A stretch of 64,000 nt of DNA from assembly GCF_949152215.1 (NCBI RefSeq), contig NZ_OX424407.1, forward strand, positions 350,530 to 414,529. The letters are read 5' to 3'. Source of the stretch: Lancefieldella sp. Marseille-Q7238 (lineage in GTDB: Bacteria > Actinomycetota > Coriobacteriia > Coriobacteriales > Atopobiaceae). Made by a program: the position numbers and the translations under genes. The first letter of the stretch is position 1. Each line of letters begins with the position of its first letter. Below are positions 19,050 through 26,673 of this stretch, in pieces. A model generated the notes under the pieces. That model worked only from the letters and a program-made list of their open reading frames with translations, made no database searches and had not been told where the DNA came from.

Positions 19050-19161
19050 GTTCGTATACTCCTCTCATAGGATTCCCGAATCTAAAAAGAACCCAAACGA
19101 TTATACCGCACGTCTACGCGTGGATATCGCAAGCATTCTACAAACAATGTAAAGATTTCAG

Positions 19162-19189
19162 TTGCACGCGAGGTCAGCTGTGATATAGT
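19162..19189 (+). promoter_or_regulatory. Promoter of rpmB
   Basis: The -35 box TTGCAC (19162-19167) and -10 box TATAGT (19184-19189) are 16 bp apart, about 60 bp before the rpmB start. It is a close match to the primary sigma consensus. Confidence 0.75.
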
Positions 19190-19249
19190 GGTTCAGCTAT
19201 TTGAAAATTCGCGTGAATACAGGATTCGCGCCTTATGGAGGTCGTTGTT

Positions 19250-19438
19250 ATGTCAAAGGTTTGTGATTTTTGCGGTAAGCACGCTGTCGCCGGTCGTTCC
19301 ATCTCCCACTCCCACCGTACCGTCACCCGCACGTTCAAGCCGAACATTCAGCGCGTCACTGTTGTTGTCGACGGCCGACGCAAAAAGATGAATGTCTGCT
19401 CTCGCTGCCTGAAGTCCGGTAAGATTGCCCGCAGCTAA
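19250..19438 (+). CDS. rpmB: 50S ribosomal protein bL28 (zinc-binding form)
   Basis: The start at 19250 gives MSKVCDFCGK, the standard opening of the C+ form; GGAGG lies 8 bp upstream. The 62 residues contain CxxC (CDFC) and a second CxxC (CSRC), a zinc ribbon. It belongs to the large ribosomal subunit. It is transcribed alone and diverges from the asp23 operon. Confidence 0.96.
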   Translation: MSKVCDFCGKHAVAGRSISHSHRTVTRTFKPNIQRVTVVVDGRRKKMNVCSRCLKSGKIARS

Positions 19439-19476
19439 TCTCGCAGCTCGTCTTTTTCACAGCATAAGTACAGCTT

Positions 19477-19500
19477 AAAAGGCCGCAATCGCGGCCTTTT
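19477..19500. terminator. Bidirectional intrinsic terminator
   Basis: The stem is AAAAGGCCGC (19477-19486) with GCGGCCTTTT (19491-19500), a 4-nt loop and T-runs on both strands. It serves rpmB on the plus strand and the HAD-thiamine pyrophosphokinase gene on the minus strand. Confidence 0.9.
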
Positions 19501-19520
19501 TCATGTTTACTGCGTCAGGC

Positions 19521-19578
19521 GCGCGTTATGTTGTGCGGCGGGTACGCGTTATCTTGTGCGATACATGCGCGTTATGCT
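19521..19578. repeat. Three-copy 23-bp degenerate repeat over a stop codon
   Basis: GCGTTAT-containing units repeat with an exact 23-bp period. On the minus strand each carries TAA (19572-19574, 19549-19551, 19526-19528). The first is the stop of the HAD-TPK gene; because 23 is not a multiple of 3 the copies put a stop in all three frames. Confidence 0.75.
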
Positions 19579-20990
19579 CCGGCGCCTGTCTTCAAAAGCA
19601 TCGCAAGCAGAACGCCCTTTTCGCACCTGATATGGGCGTGCTCGTCTTGAACCACATTAGAAACACCTTCATCAGAAAGAAGTGGTAGCGCGTAAGCATC
19701 CAAGTCCCACTTCATACCGGTTTCTGAGACGATTGTTTCTTCACGCAGGGCAATGACTGAAAGTGTTCTCCCCTGTTGACAGGAAAGTTTCCACAAGTCG
19801 CAACTCTTAGCCGTAAGAATTCTCGCTTCAACATCGTCTTCAACAACGCGAACCGCGCCTCCGGATTCAAAACGCCTGGCGAGAAGCCCAATCACTCCCA
19901 GCTCATGATCAAGCCGCCCTCCTGAGGCGCACGTCACCGTAAGCGACAGTGGCGCGCCGCGCCGGATTGCCTCGTGCGCAACCGCGTCAAGGGCCAGCGA
20001 AAGATCGGTAACGTATTTATCGGGAGGAAAGGCAATTATGGGAACTTCATATTTGCGCAGCCAATGCGCCGTCTCTTCCTTGAGAGAGCCATTTATAGAA
20101 TCAAAGTCTCCACACACGATATCGGGCACCACGCCGGCTTCTTTGCATGCAGCAACTCCGCGGTCAGCAGCCACCACGTAGGAAGCCTCCGCGGCAAGCT
20201 CACCTATCAGCGCAGAAGAGCTCACGGCAGGCGAGCCGTCAACAATAAGTGCCGAGAAGCATTTCCGCTCAGCCGAAAAACTCTTTTCGAAGTTTTTTTC
20301 AAAAGGGCTGTCACCTGATGGCATGCGCTCATAGTCACAAATGCGGGTCAGCGAAAGTTCACGATAATCACGAGCGAAGATATCCGAATGAGCTTTCATG
20401 ACATCGATACTGCGTCCGTCTTTGCCGTTAAAGAGCGCCACCACCGGAAAGCCCGCTTTACGCGCCGTACGCGCGCCAAACTCAGCGTCTTCAAATACCC
20501 AGGTGGAAGCCTTATCAGTGCCTAACCGGCGAAGCGCTTCCAGATAAACATCGGGCTTGTCCTTATCGGCTCCTCCCACATCTTCAGTGCTGACCAACGC
20601 TTGAAAATAGTGTTCGATGCCCTGTGCGCGAAGCGCTGTACCCAAAGCGCGCCCCGGCGTAGATGAGGCTATTGCCATGGGAATACCGGCATCGTAGAGC
20701 TCTTGGAGAAAGTCCTTCGCGCCGGCGATAATTGCAATATCGTGCGTATAGACATATTGGACATGAGCTACGAACCTTTCGTAAAGTTCCTGAGCAGTAA
20801 GCGGCAGGTTGAATTCTTTCACGCACACCACGCACCCATCAAAAAGAGAGATCGCCTCGACCTTTTTGAAAAAATCGGGAGTCATATCGATGGCAAAGTC
20901 CTCAAGCACATCCCCAAACGCTCGCCGCCACATCCACATGGAATCAACGAGCGTTCCGTCAAGGTCAAAGATTGCCCCGGTTGTCTTCAT
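19572..20990 (-). CDS. HAD phosphatase fused to thiamine pyrophosphokinase
   Basis: The 472-residue protein is a two-domain fusion. Residues 1-215 are a HAD hydrolase (FDLDGTLVDS at the start, ASSTPG, KPDVYLEAL, FEDAEFG), like beta-phosphoglucomutase/phosphatase types. Residues about 245-472 are thiamine pyrophosphokinase, with ADRG (275), GDFDSI (294), DKYVTDLSLAL (324) and GGRLDHELG (357). The second part makes thiamine pyrophosphate from thiamine and ATP. The first part might trim thiamine phosphates, which is inference. ATG 20990 is chosen because AAGGAG lies 7 bp before it; a longer frame to 21086 lacks one. A thiN gene next to rpmB is a common order. Confidence 0.88.
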   Translation of the reverse strand: MKTTGAIFDLDGTLVDSMWMWRRAFGDVLEDFAIDMTPDFFKKVEAISLFDGCVVCVKEFNLPLTAQELYERFVAHVQYVYTHDIAIIAGAKDFLQELYDAGIPMAIASSTPGRALGTALRAQGIEHYFQALVSTEDVGGADKDKPDVYLEALRRLGTDKASTWVFEDAEFGARTARKAGFPVVALFNGKDGRSIDVMKAHSDIFARDYRELSLTRICDYERMPSGDSPFEKNFEKSFSAERKCFSALIVDGSPAVSSSALIGELAAEASYVVAADRGVAACKEAGVVPDIVCGDFDSINGSLKEETAHWLRKYEVPIIAFPPDKYVTDLSLALDAVAHEAIRRGAPLSLTVTCASGGRLDHELGVIGLLARRFESGGAVRVVEDDVEARILTAKSCDLWKLSCQQGRTLSVIALREETIVSETGMKWDLDAYALPLLSDEGVSNVVQDEHAHIRCEKGVLLAMLLKTGAGA

Positions 20991-21087
20991 GAAGCGGCTC
21001 CTTCTCTCGTCACGTGGTTCTCCTGTCAAACGTACTCTCGTTAACCGTGCTTCTCGCCACGCAATCGTAGGTACCGTATTGCGCAAA

Positions 21088-21121
21088 CCCTATTGTGCGA
21101 ATCGTAAAAATCACAATAGGG
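21088..21121. other. Inverted repeat upstream of fmdB
   Basis: CCCTATTGTG (21088-21097) and CACAATAGGG (21112-21121) form a perfect 10-bp inverted repeat with a 14-nt spacer, 44 bp before the fmdB start. It could be an operator for fmdB or the oppositely directed HAD-TPK gene; there is no T-run, so it is not a terminator. Confidence 0.6.
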
Positions 21122-21164
21122 TAAAGTATCACACGGCACATAGTTTACTGGTTCTGGAGGCGGT

Positions 21165-21350
21165 ATGGCCCGTTATAGTTATCAATGTCCTGAGTGTAAA
21201 ACAAAATTTGAAGTCGAACATCCTATGAGCGTTCATCCCAAAGTCACCTGTCCTACATGCGGACACTTCGCCGAACGCGTTTTTGACACTTCGGGCATTG
21301 CCTTTAAAGGCAGCGGCTTTTACAACACCGACCAAAAAGGCAAGAAATAA
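21165..21350 (+). CDS. FmdB family zinc ribbon protein
   Basis: The 61-residue protein has the FmdB ribbon: MARYSYQCPEC, then CPTCG after about 25 residues, and the family tail FKGSGFYNTD. The four cysteines should bind zinc. Proteins of this family are small and of unclear role, proposed as regulators. CTGGAGGCG lies directly upstream of the start. It is convergent with rsmB. Confidence 0.88.
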   Translation: MARYSYQCPECKTKFEVEHPMSVHPKVTCPTCGHFAERVFDTSGIAFKGSGFYNTDQKGKK

Positions 21351-21430
21351 CTATGGCGTGCACCTAGGATTTTATGACGTAAGCTTGGGTTTTATACGTA
21401 CACCTGGGGGTTATGACGTACGCCTGAGTT
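21351..21430. repeat. Four-copy 19-21-bp degenerate repeat over the rsmB stop
   Basis: Units resembling TTATGACGTACACCTGGGGG repeat between the convergent fmdB and rsmB genes. On the minus strand they place stop codons at 21411 (the rsmB TAA), 21392 (TAA), 21372 (TAA) and 21351 (TAG). Periods are 19, 20 and 21 bp. Confidence 0.75.
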
Positions 21431-22832
21431 TTGCAAGAAAGTGCTGGTCGGCATCGATATACTCCCAGGTGCGCCCCAGCTGCAAAAAGCCGTCCTTCAT
21501 TGTGGCGTGAGCCACCATTTCTTTGCCCCTGTCCGTCAGCAATTTGACGGCAGGGGTTTGTTCTATGTTTTCAACCGTAAAGCAACTTCCCTCTTTTGTA
21601 GCGAGAAAAGCCTTAATGACCTCTTCGTCTTCTGAAGCAAGCGGTGAGCATGTTGCATACGAAAGAACACCATGAGAAGCTACCTTACCTGCGGCGGCCT
21701 TAAGCAGGCGAAGCTGCAGTTGAGGAAGGGTTCCACCAGGTGCGACCGCGCCTTTTTCAAGCGACCAGCTGATTTCAGGGTGGCGGCGCATGGTTCCCGC
21801 TCCCGAGCACGGAGCGTCGATAAAAACGGTATCAAATGTTTCTTGCAGACATTGTGGAAGAGCATCGTCTGCAAGACGCGTAGCGTCAAAGGTCAAACAG
21901 GCAGCCTTCTTTGCAAGGCCTGCCCGCTTAAGCCTCTTTTGAGACACTGCCGACTTTTTCGGATCAAGTTCAACGGACACGAGCTGTACGTCATTGCCGC
22001 ACCGTAAGGCGTTTTGAAGCAGCAAGACGGACTTGGTCCCTCTCCCCTGCCCAATTTCAAGTATCCGAGATCCGTCTTCTGACGGTGCAAGAAGCGCGAT
22101 TACCTGAGATGAGATGTCGGCCGGAAACACTTCCGCTTGCGCGACTAATCCCGTTGCAGAAAGGCCAGCAGGCGCGCCCAACACAAAACTGCGGGGAGCG
22201 ACGCTTGGATGAGCGTCAAAAGGAGCCACTACTTCTTCAGGGACGTCCTCACGTAATGCGACGTAGACCGGCGGCGCCTCAAGCGCCTGAAGCAACATCC
22301 CCGCCGCCGCGCACGGACCCATTGAAGCTATCAGCTGTTTGCAAAGATACACCGGATATCCGCTTACCCGCGCATACGCCTCTGTCGGCGGCAGCGTTTG
22401 CTCACAGGAGCAAAGGCGAGCGCGCGCATCATCAACACGCGGCCTGTCTTCTTCGGCGATATGTCTGAGCAGAACGTTTGCAAGACCGGCGGCTCGCGGA
22501 GAGGCCGCGCGGACCATCTCAACACCCTGGCTCACCGCGGCTCGCGGCGGCGTACGCAAGTAGAGAATCTCAAAGGTGGCAAGACGTAGTGCATCGCGCA
22601 CCTTTGGTTCCAGATGAGTCGTTGTGGAAAGGTGCGAGGCAACAGCACGGTCAAGTTCACCAACGGTCGCAACGCTTCCCAAAAGCAAGCGCGTTGCAAG
22701 CGCGCGGTCCTTCTCGCCAAGCGAGTCCATCCGCCGCGCGTCACGTAAAAAATCACGCATACGCAGGCCTTTGCGCCGGCATGTAGAGGCAAGCTCAAGA
22801 GCCGCGCAGCGGGCGGGCGAAAGTCTTGTCAT
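21411..22832 (-). CDS. rsmB: RsmB-type rRNA (cytosine-5) methyltransferase
   Basis: The 473 residues have an N-terminal NusB-like RNA-binding domain (1-135) and a C-terminal Rossmann methyltransferase with motif IV DAPCSG (339-344) and the catalytic motif VI ATCS (393-396). Members methylate C967 of 16S rRNA. The SAM-binding motif I reads LEIGQGRGTKS (258-268) in place of the usual D-CAAPGGKT, a clear deviation although the Gly-x-Gly-T core remains. It lies directly downstream of fmt and def, the classic def-fmt-rsmB order, 1 bp from fmt. Confidence 0.88.
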   Translation of the reverse strand: MTRLSPARCAALELASTCRRKGLRMRDFLRDARRMDSLGEKDRALATRLLLGSVATVGELDRAVASHLSTTTHLEPKVRDALRLATFEILYLRTPPRAAVSQGVEMVRAASPRAAGLANVLLRHIAEEDRPRVDDARARLCSCEQTLPPTEAYARVSGYPVYLCKQLIASMGPCAAAGMLLQALEAPPVYVALREDVPEEVVAPFDAHPSVAPRSFVLGAPAGLSATGLVAQAEVFPADISSQVIALLAPSEDGSRILEIGQGRGTKSVLLLQNALRCGNDVQLVSVELDPKKSAVSQKRLKRAGLAKKAACLTFDATRLADDALPQCLQETFDTVFIDAPCSGAGTMRRHPEISWSLEKGAVAPGGTLPQLQLRLLKAAAGKVASHGVLSYATCSPLASEDEEVIKAFLATKEGSCFTVENIEQTPAVKLLTDRGKEMVAHATMKDGFLQLGRTWEYIDADQHFLAKLRRTS

Positions 22833-22833
22833 G

Positions 22834-23751
22834 CTACAGGCGCTCCCACGTCAGAGATTCATTATGAATTCCCGCCGCAAAGGCCGAAGCACTCATGGCT
22901 CTTTTGCCATCAGGACGAAGCTCGCGCACCTCAAGCGCCCCCTTTGAACAGCCCAGATAGAGATGACCTTTGCAGATTTCAATGGCGCCCGGAGCAACAG
23001 ATACCTCTGAGGCTTTCTCGGCGAGAAGCACGCGCACTCCGCGACCGGCAATACACGCCCGAGCAGGCGCGGCATCAGAAGATGCCTGCACGCGCAAGAC
23101 GTTAGCGCAAGCGTCATCAGCGGGGTTAAGCCTCATTTCCTGCTTGGTTACTTTTGCCGCAACCGTGGCCAGCGCTGAACTCTGTTCGTGCCAGCAAACA
23201 CTTCCCACTGCAATCTCTCTAAGCGCGCAGGAAAGCTCACGCGCACCAAGGTGTGCAAGCTCAGTGGTCAGCTCGATAGCTGTCTTATGGCCAATCTCGC
23301 AGGAGCTTTGTCGACACCAGGCACCTGCGTCCAACTCATGCGCAATACGCATGATGGACACACCCGTAACGCTATCCCCCGCGAGAATGGCACGCTGAAT
23401 GGGAGCGGCGCCTCGCCAGCGAGGCAAAAGCGACGCGTGAACATTGATGCCGCCAAACGGAATACTCTCAAGAAGCGCGTCTGGGATAATGCAGCCATAT
23501 GCCACAACAACAAGCACATCAGGCGCGAGATCTTGAATCTGCTCGACAATCTCAGGAGTGATGCGTCCTGCCTCTGAAACGGAGAGACCCAGCGCATACG
23601 CCGCTCTTTTAACGGGAGACGGCTTCAGCGTCTTGCCGCGACCGCGCACGGCATCGGGTCTCGTAAAAACTTTTACGATTTCATGGTCTTCAGCAAGCTT
23701 CTGAAGTGATGGGACCGCGAACTCAGGCGTTCCCATAAAGACAATACGCAC
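22834..23751 (-). CDS. fmt: Methionyl-tRNA formyltransferase
   Basis: The 305-residue protein opens with MRIVFMGTPEFAVPSL and has the catalytic region NVHASLLPRWRGAAPIQ (103-119) with Asn103 and His105, and Asp141 in HELDAG. It formylates initiator Met-tRNA using 10-formyltetrahydrofolate. It sits 2 bp after def, whose product removes the same formyl group later. Confidence 0.96.
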   Translation of the reverse strand: MRIVFMGTPEFAVPSLQKLAEDHEIVKVFTRPDAVRGRGKTLKPSPVKRAAYALGLSVSEAGRITPEIVEQIQDLAPDVLVVVAYGCIIPDALLESIPFGGINVHASLLPRWRGAAPIQRAILAGDSVTGVSIMRIAHELDAGAWCRQSSCEIGHKTAIELTTELAHLGARELSCALREIAVGSVCWHEQSSALATVAAKVTKQEMRLNPADDACANVLRVQASSDAAPARACIAGRGVRVLLAEKASEVSVAPGAIEICKGHLYLGCSKGALEVRELRPDGKRAMSASAFAAGIHNESLTWERL

Positions 23752-23753
23752 GT

Positions 23754-24320
23754 CTACTCCTCATCAAACGTGGTGTCGCCGGGTTTTGCACCCGCGGCAA
23801 GCGCTTCCTGATAGTGCCGCAGCACTTCTATACGCGCTCCCGGACCAAGATGGTCCGGCATCGTAATGCCATTGACATGGTCAATTTCATGCTGGAGACA
23901 GACGGCGAAGAGGTCCCCTTCGGCCTCATACTGCATCAGGTCACCGTCAAGGTTGAGAGCCTGTACGATGACGTGGGAAGGACGCATCACAGGAACTGTA
24001 ATTCCGGGAAACGAAAGACAACCCTCCCGGTAAGTTCTAGGTTCACCATCAGCAGCGACCACGACAGGATTGATTAAAACGAACGGATTTTCTTGACCAT
24101 CGGGATAGTCAACGTCGATGACCACCATGCGCTTCATAATGCCTATCTGCGGCGCGGCAAGTCCGACGCCGTCAGTGGCATACATATCTCGCAACATATT
24201 GGCGGCAATGGTCTTAATCTCATCGTCAATTACGGTAATCTCTTCACATGACTGGGAGAGCCGCTCATCAGGCCACAGCACTATTTCATCGGGCATCTCG
24301 GGTGTTTCAGGCATTTTCAT
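23754..24320 (-). CDS. def: Peptide deformylase
   Basis: The 188 residues contain all three motifs: GVGLAAPQIG (51-60), EGCLSFPG with Cys101 and QHEIDHVNG with His144, Glu145 and His148. These bind the metal that removes the N-formyl group from new proteins. It lies between priA (50 bp) and fmt (2 bp). The C-terminal tail is somewhat longer than in the minimal enzyme. Confidence 0.96.
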   Translation of the reverse strand: MKMPETPEMPDEIVLWPDERLSQSCEEITVIDDEIKTIAANMLRDMYATDGVGLAAPQIGIMKRMVVIDVDYPDGQENPFVLINPVVVAADGEPRTYREGCLSFPGITVPVMRPSHVIVQALNLDGDLMQYEAEGDLFAVCLQHEIDHVNGITMPDHLGPGARIEVLRHYQEALAAGAKPGDTTFDEE

Positions 24321-24369
24321 TCCTATCCTTTCAGCAGGCTTTCCGCATCATTTTTTTGCAGCGCAGAGC

Positions 24370-26673
24370 CTACAGCAAATCATACGCGTCAACGTCTATT
24401 GTCATGCTCATACCCATTCGCTTGGTAAGTTTTGCAGCGCACGCTGACACGACGCTTCCTACATTTTCAAAAACAGGTGACTTTACCAGTACATGTCGGC
24501 GAAATTTGTCTTTTACCCGCGCCTTCACGCAATCGGCAGGTCCTAAAATCTCCCAGCCCGGGCGCGCACCTGCAACTGATGTGAGAATATCCGCCATCTC
24601 TTGAGAAGCGGCGCGCACCTCACGCTCAGACGTTCCCCAGAAAATAATGTTTGTCAGACGCACATACGGCGGATAGAAGGCCTCTTTTCGCTCCGCCGCC
24701 TCTGAAGCGAGAAATTCGGCGCGCCTGCGTGTCTTGACTGATGCGATAGCCGGATGTGTTGCCCAATATGTCTGCACGATAACCTTGCCCGGCGTGTCTC
24801 CCCTACCAGCGCGTCCAGCAACTTGCTCAAGCAGGTCATAGGTACGCTCGGCAGCCCGAAAATCGGGAAGCTTTAACATAGTATCCGCATTGATAACGCC
24901 CACCAGCGTCACCTCAGGAAAGTCAAGTCCCTTGGCAATCATCTGTGTTCCCACTAAAACGGCACATTCGGCCGCGTCAAATTGCTCCAGGAGCTTTTGG
25001 TGTGCTCCCTTTTTTGCCGTTGTATCAGCATCCATACGAATGATTTCCATCCGATCTGGCAATAGCATGCGAAGCTCATCCTCAACGCGCTGCGTCCCGA
25101 TGCCAAACGCCGCCATGTAACGGCTCCCACAATGGGGACAGGCGGCAGCAGGATTTGGATAAGCCAGAACGGACCAACGCCGCCCGCAGGTATGACAGAC
25201 CAGCTCACGAGTCCGTTCATGATACGTCAACGAAGTTGAGCAGTGCGGACATTCCGGAACGCAGCCACACTCGCGGCACATCAGAAAGTTCGCAAATCCG
25301 CGGCGGTTCAGCAGCAAAACGGCTTTCTGTCCACGCCGCGCCGTTTCTTCCAGAGCCGTGGCAAGTGGAGCGGAAAATATCGAACGGCTTCCGCCTTTGA
25401 ATTGTGCGGTCATGTCCACAATTTCTACATCCGGCAGTACCGCGTTTCCCGGACGTTCCGGCATAGTAACGCGCGTCCACGAAACACCGTCTCGTTTGCC
25501 CTGACTACAGCAAGCAAGACTCTCCAAAGAAGGCGTTGCCGAACCAAGTACCAACGCGGCGCCGCGCTCACGAACCATATATGCCGCAACCTCCCGCGCA
25601 TGGTAGCGCGGCAGGGAGTCTTGCTTGTATGACGCCTCATGCTCCTCGTCAATAATAATGAGCCCCGGATTTTTGAGTGGCGCAAAGAGCGCGGAGCGTG
25701 CTCCCACCACCACGTTAGCCTTGCCCTGCCGGACCATATCCCACTGATCAAAGCGTTCACCGGCAGAAAGACGGGAATGCAGCACAGCCACCTGATCTCC
25801 AAAGCGGGAGCGGAAACGACCAACGGTCTGCGCCGTCAGGGATATCTCGGGCACAAGTACGATAGCGCCTTTCCCATCTGCACGTACCGCTTCTATAGCG
25901 GACAGATATACCTCTGTTTTTCCTGAACCCGTCACACCGTCAACCAGTACTACATCACCGTTTTTCGTCTTGCAGGCAGAAGCGATGGCGGAAAGCGCCT
26001 GTTTTTGTCCTCGTGTCAGCTGATCCGGTCTGCACGCTATTGCGCTTGAAAGCGTAGTAGTTTTTGCGCCGCGAATCTGACGCCTCATCTCAACGCAGAC
26101 GACTCCACGCTTCTCAAGCGCTTTCACCGCCGCCCGTGCTCCCGGAATGAGAGCGGAAAGCTCGGACAGACGCTGTGGGGCGCCCTGCAAAGCCTCAAGA
26201 ACAAGCCGCTGCTTAGAGGCGTTTTTTGCAGGTGTAAACTCCCGAGCCTGTGACGTCAGCGATACCCACCGCTCATCCACAGGACCCGACGTTTCGCTTA
26301 CCAATTCCCATGCCGTTCCATCAGCTGTACGACGCACCTTGACGTTTTGTCCCGGCGCCAAAAATGGCTTTACGGCATCCGTCAGCGAACACGCGTATTC
26401 TAACGCCATCCACGCGGCCGTCCGAGCCGAAGTCTCATCAAAGGCAGAATCGGCAAGCACATATTTCACAGGAAGTATCTTTGCGGGATCGATGGACGAT
26501 GATGGCGTCTCCGACACAGACATCACATATCCCACAACGTCACGATGAGAAAACGGTACATAGACCGTTGTCCCCACAACGACGCTGTCAGACAGCTCTG
26601 AAGGAATAGCGTAGTCATACGTACCCGACAGGGCGCGCGTTGGAATATCAAGAGTTACCTGCGCATACTTCAC
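24370..26673 (-). CDS. priA: Primosomal helicase PriA
   Basis: GTG at 26673 is chosen because AAGGAGAC lies just upstream, giving VKYAQVTLDIP; 767 residues. It has the N-terminal 3' DNA-binding domain, Walker A GVTGSGKTE, DEEH box (IIIDEEHEASYKQ), GSATPSLES motif III, and the paired zinc-binding cysteines (CRECG ... CPHC ... CHTCG ... CPHCG) inserted in the helicase core. PriA restarts stalled forks. It overlaps the addA 3' end by 26 nt, so recombination and restart genes are joined. Confidence 0.95.
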   Translation of the reverse strand: MKYAQVTLDIPTRALSGTYDYAIPSELSDSVVVGTTVYVPFSHRDVVGYVMSVSETPSSSIDPAKILPVKYVLADSAFDETSARTAAWMALEYACSLTDAVKPFLAPGQNVKVRRTADGTAWELVSETSGPVDERWVSLTSQAREFTPAKNASKQRLVLEALQGAPQRLSELSALIPGARAAVKALEKRGVVCVEMRRQIRGAKTTTLSSAIACRPDQLTRGQKQALSAIASACKTKNGDVVLVDGVTGSGKTEVYLSAIEAVRADGKGAIVLVPEISLTAQTVGRFRSRFGDQVAVLHSRLSAGERFDQWDMVRQGKANVVVGARSALFAPLKNPGLIIIDEEHEASYKQDSLPRYHAREVAAYMVRERGAALVLGSATPSLESLACCSQGKRDGVSWTRVTMPERPGNAVLPDVEIVDMTAQFKGGSRSIFSAPLATALEETARRGQKAVLLLNRRGFANFLMCRECGCVPECPHCSTSLTYHERTRELVCHTCGRRWSVLAYPNPAAACPHCGSRYMAAFGIGTQRVEDELRMLLPDRMEIIRMDADTTAKKGAHQKLLEQFDAAECAVLVGTQMIAKGLDFPEVTLVGVINADTMLKLPDFRAAERTYDLLEQVAGRAGRGDTPGKVIVQTYWATHPAIASVKTRRRAEFLASEAAERKEAFYPPYVRLTNIIFWGTSEREVRAASQEMADILTSVAGARPGWEILGPADCVKARVKDKFRRHVLVKSPVFENVGSVVSACAAKLTKRMGMSMTIDVDAYDLL

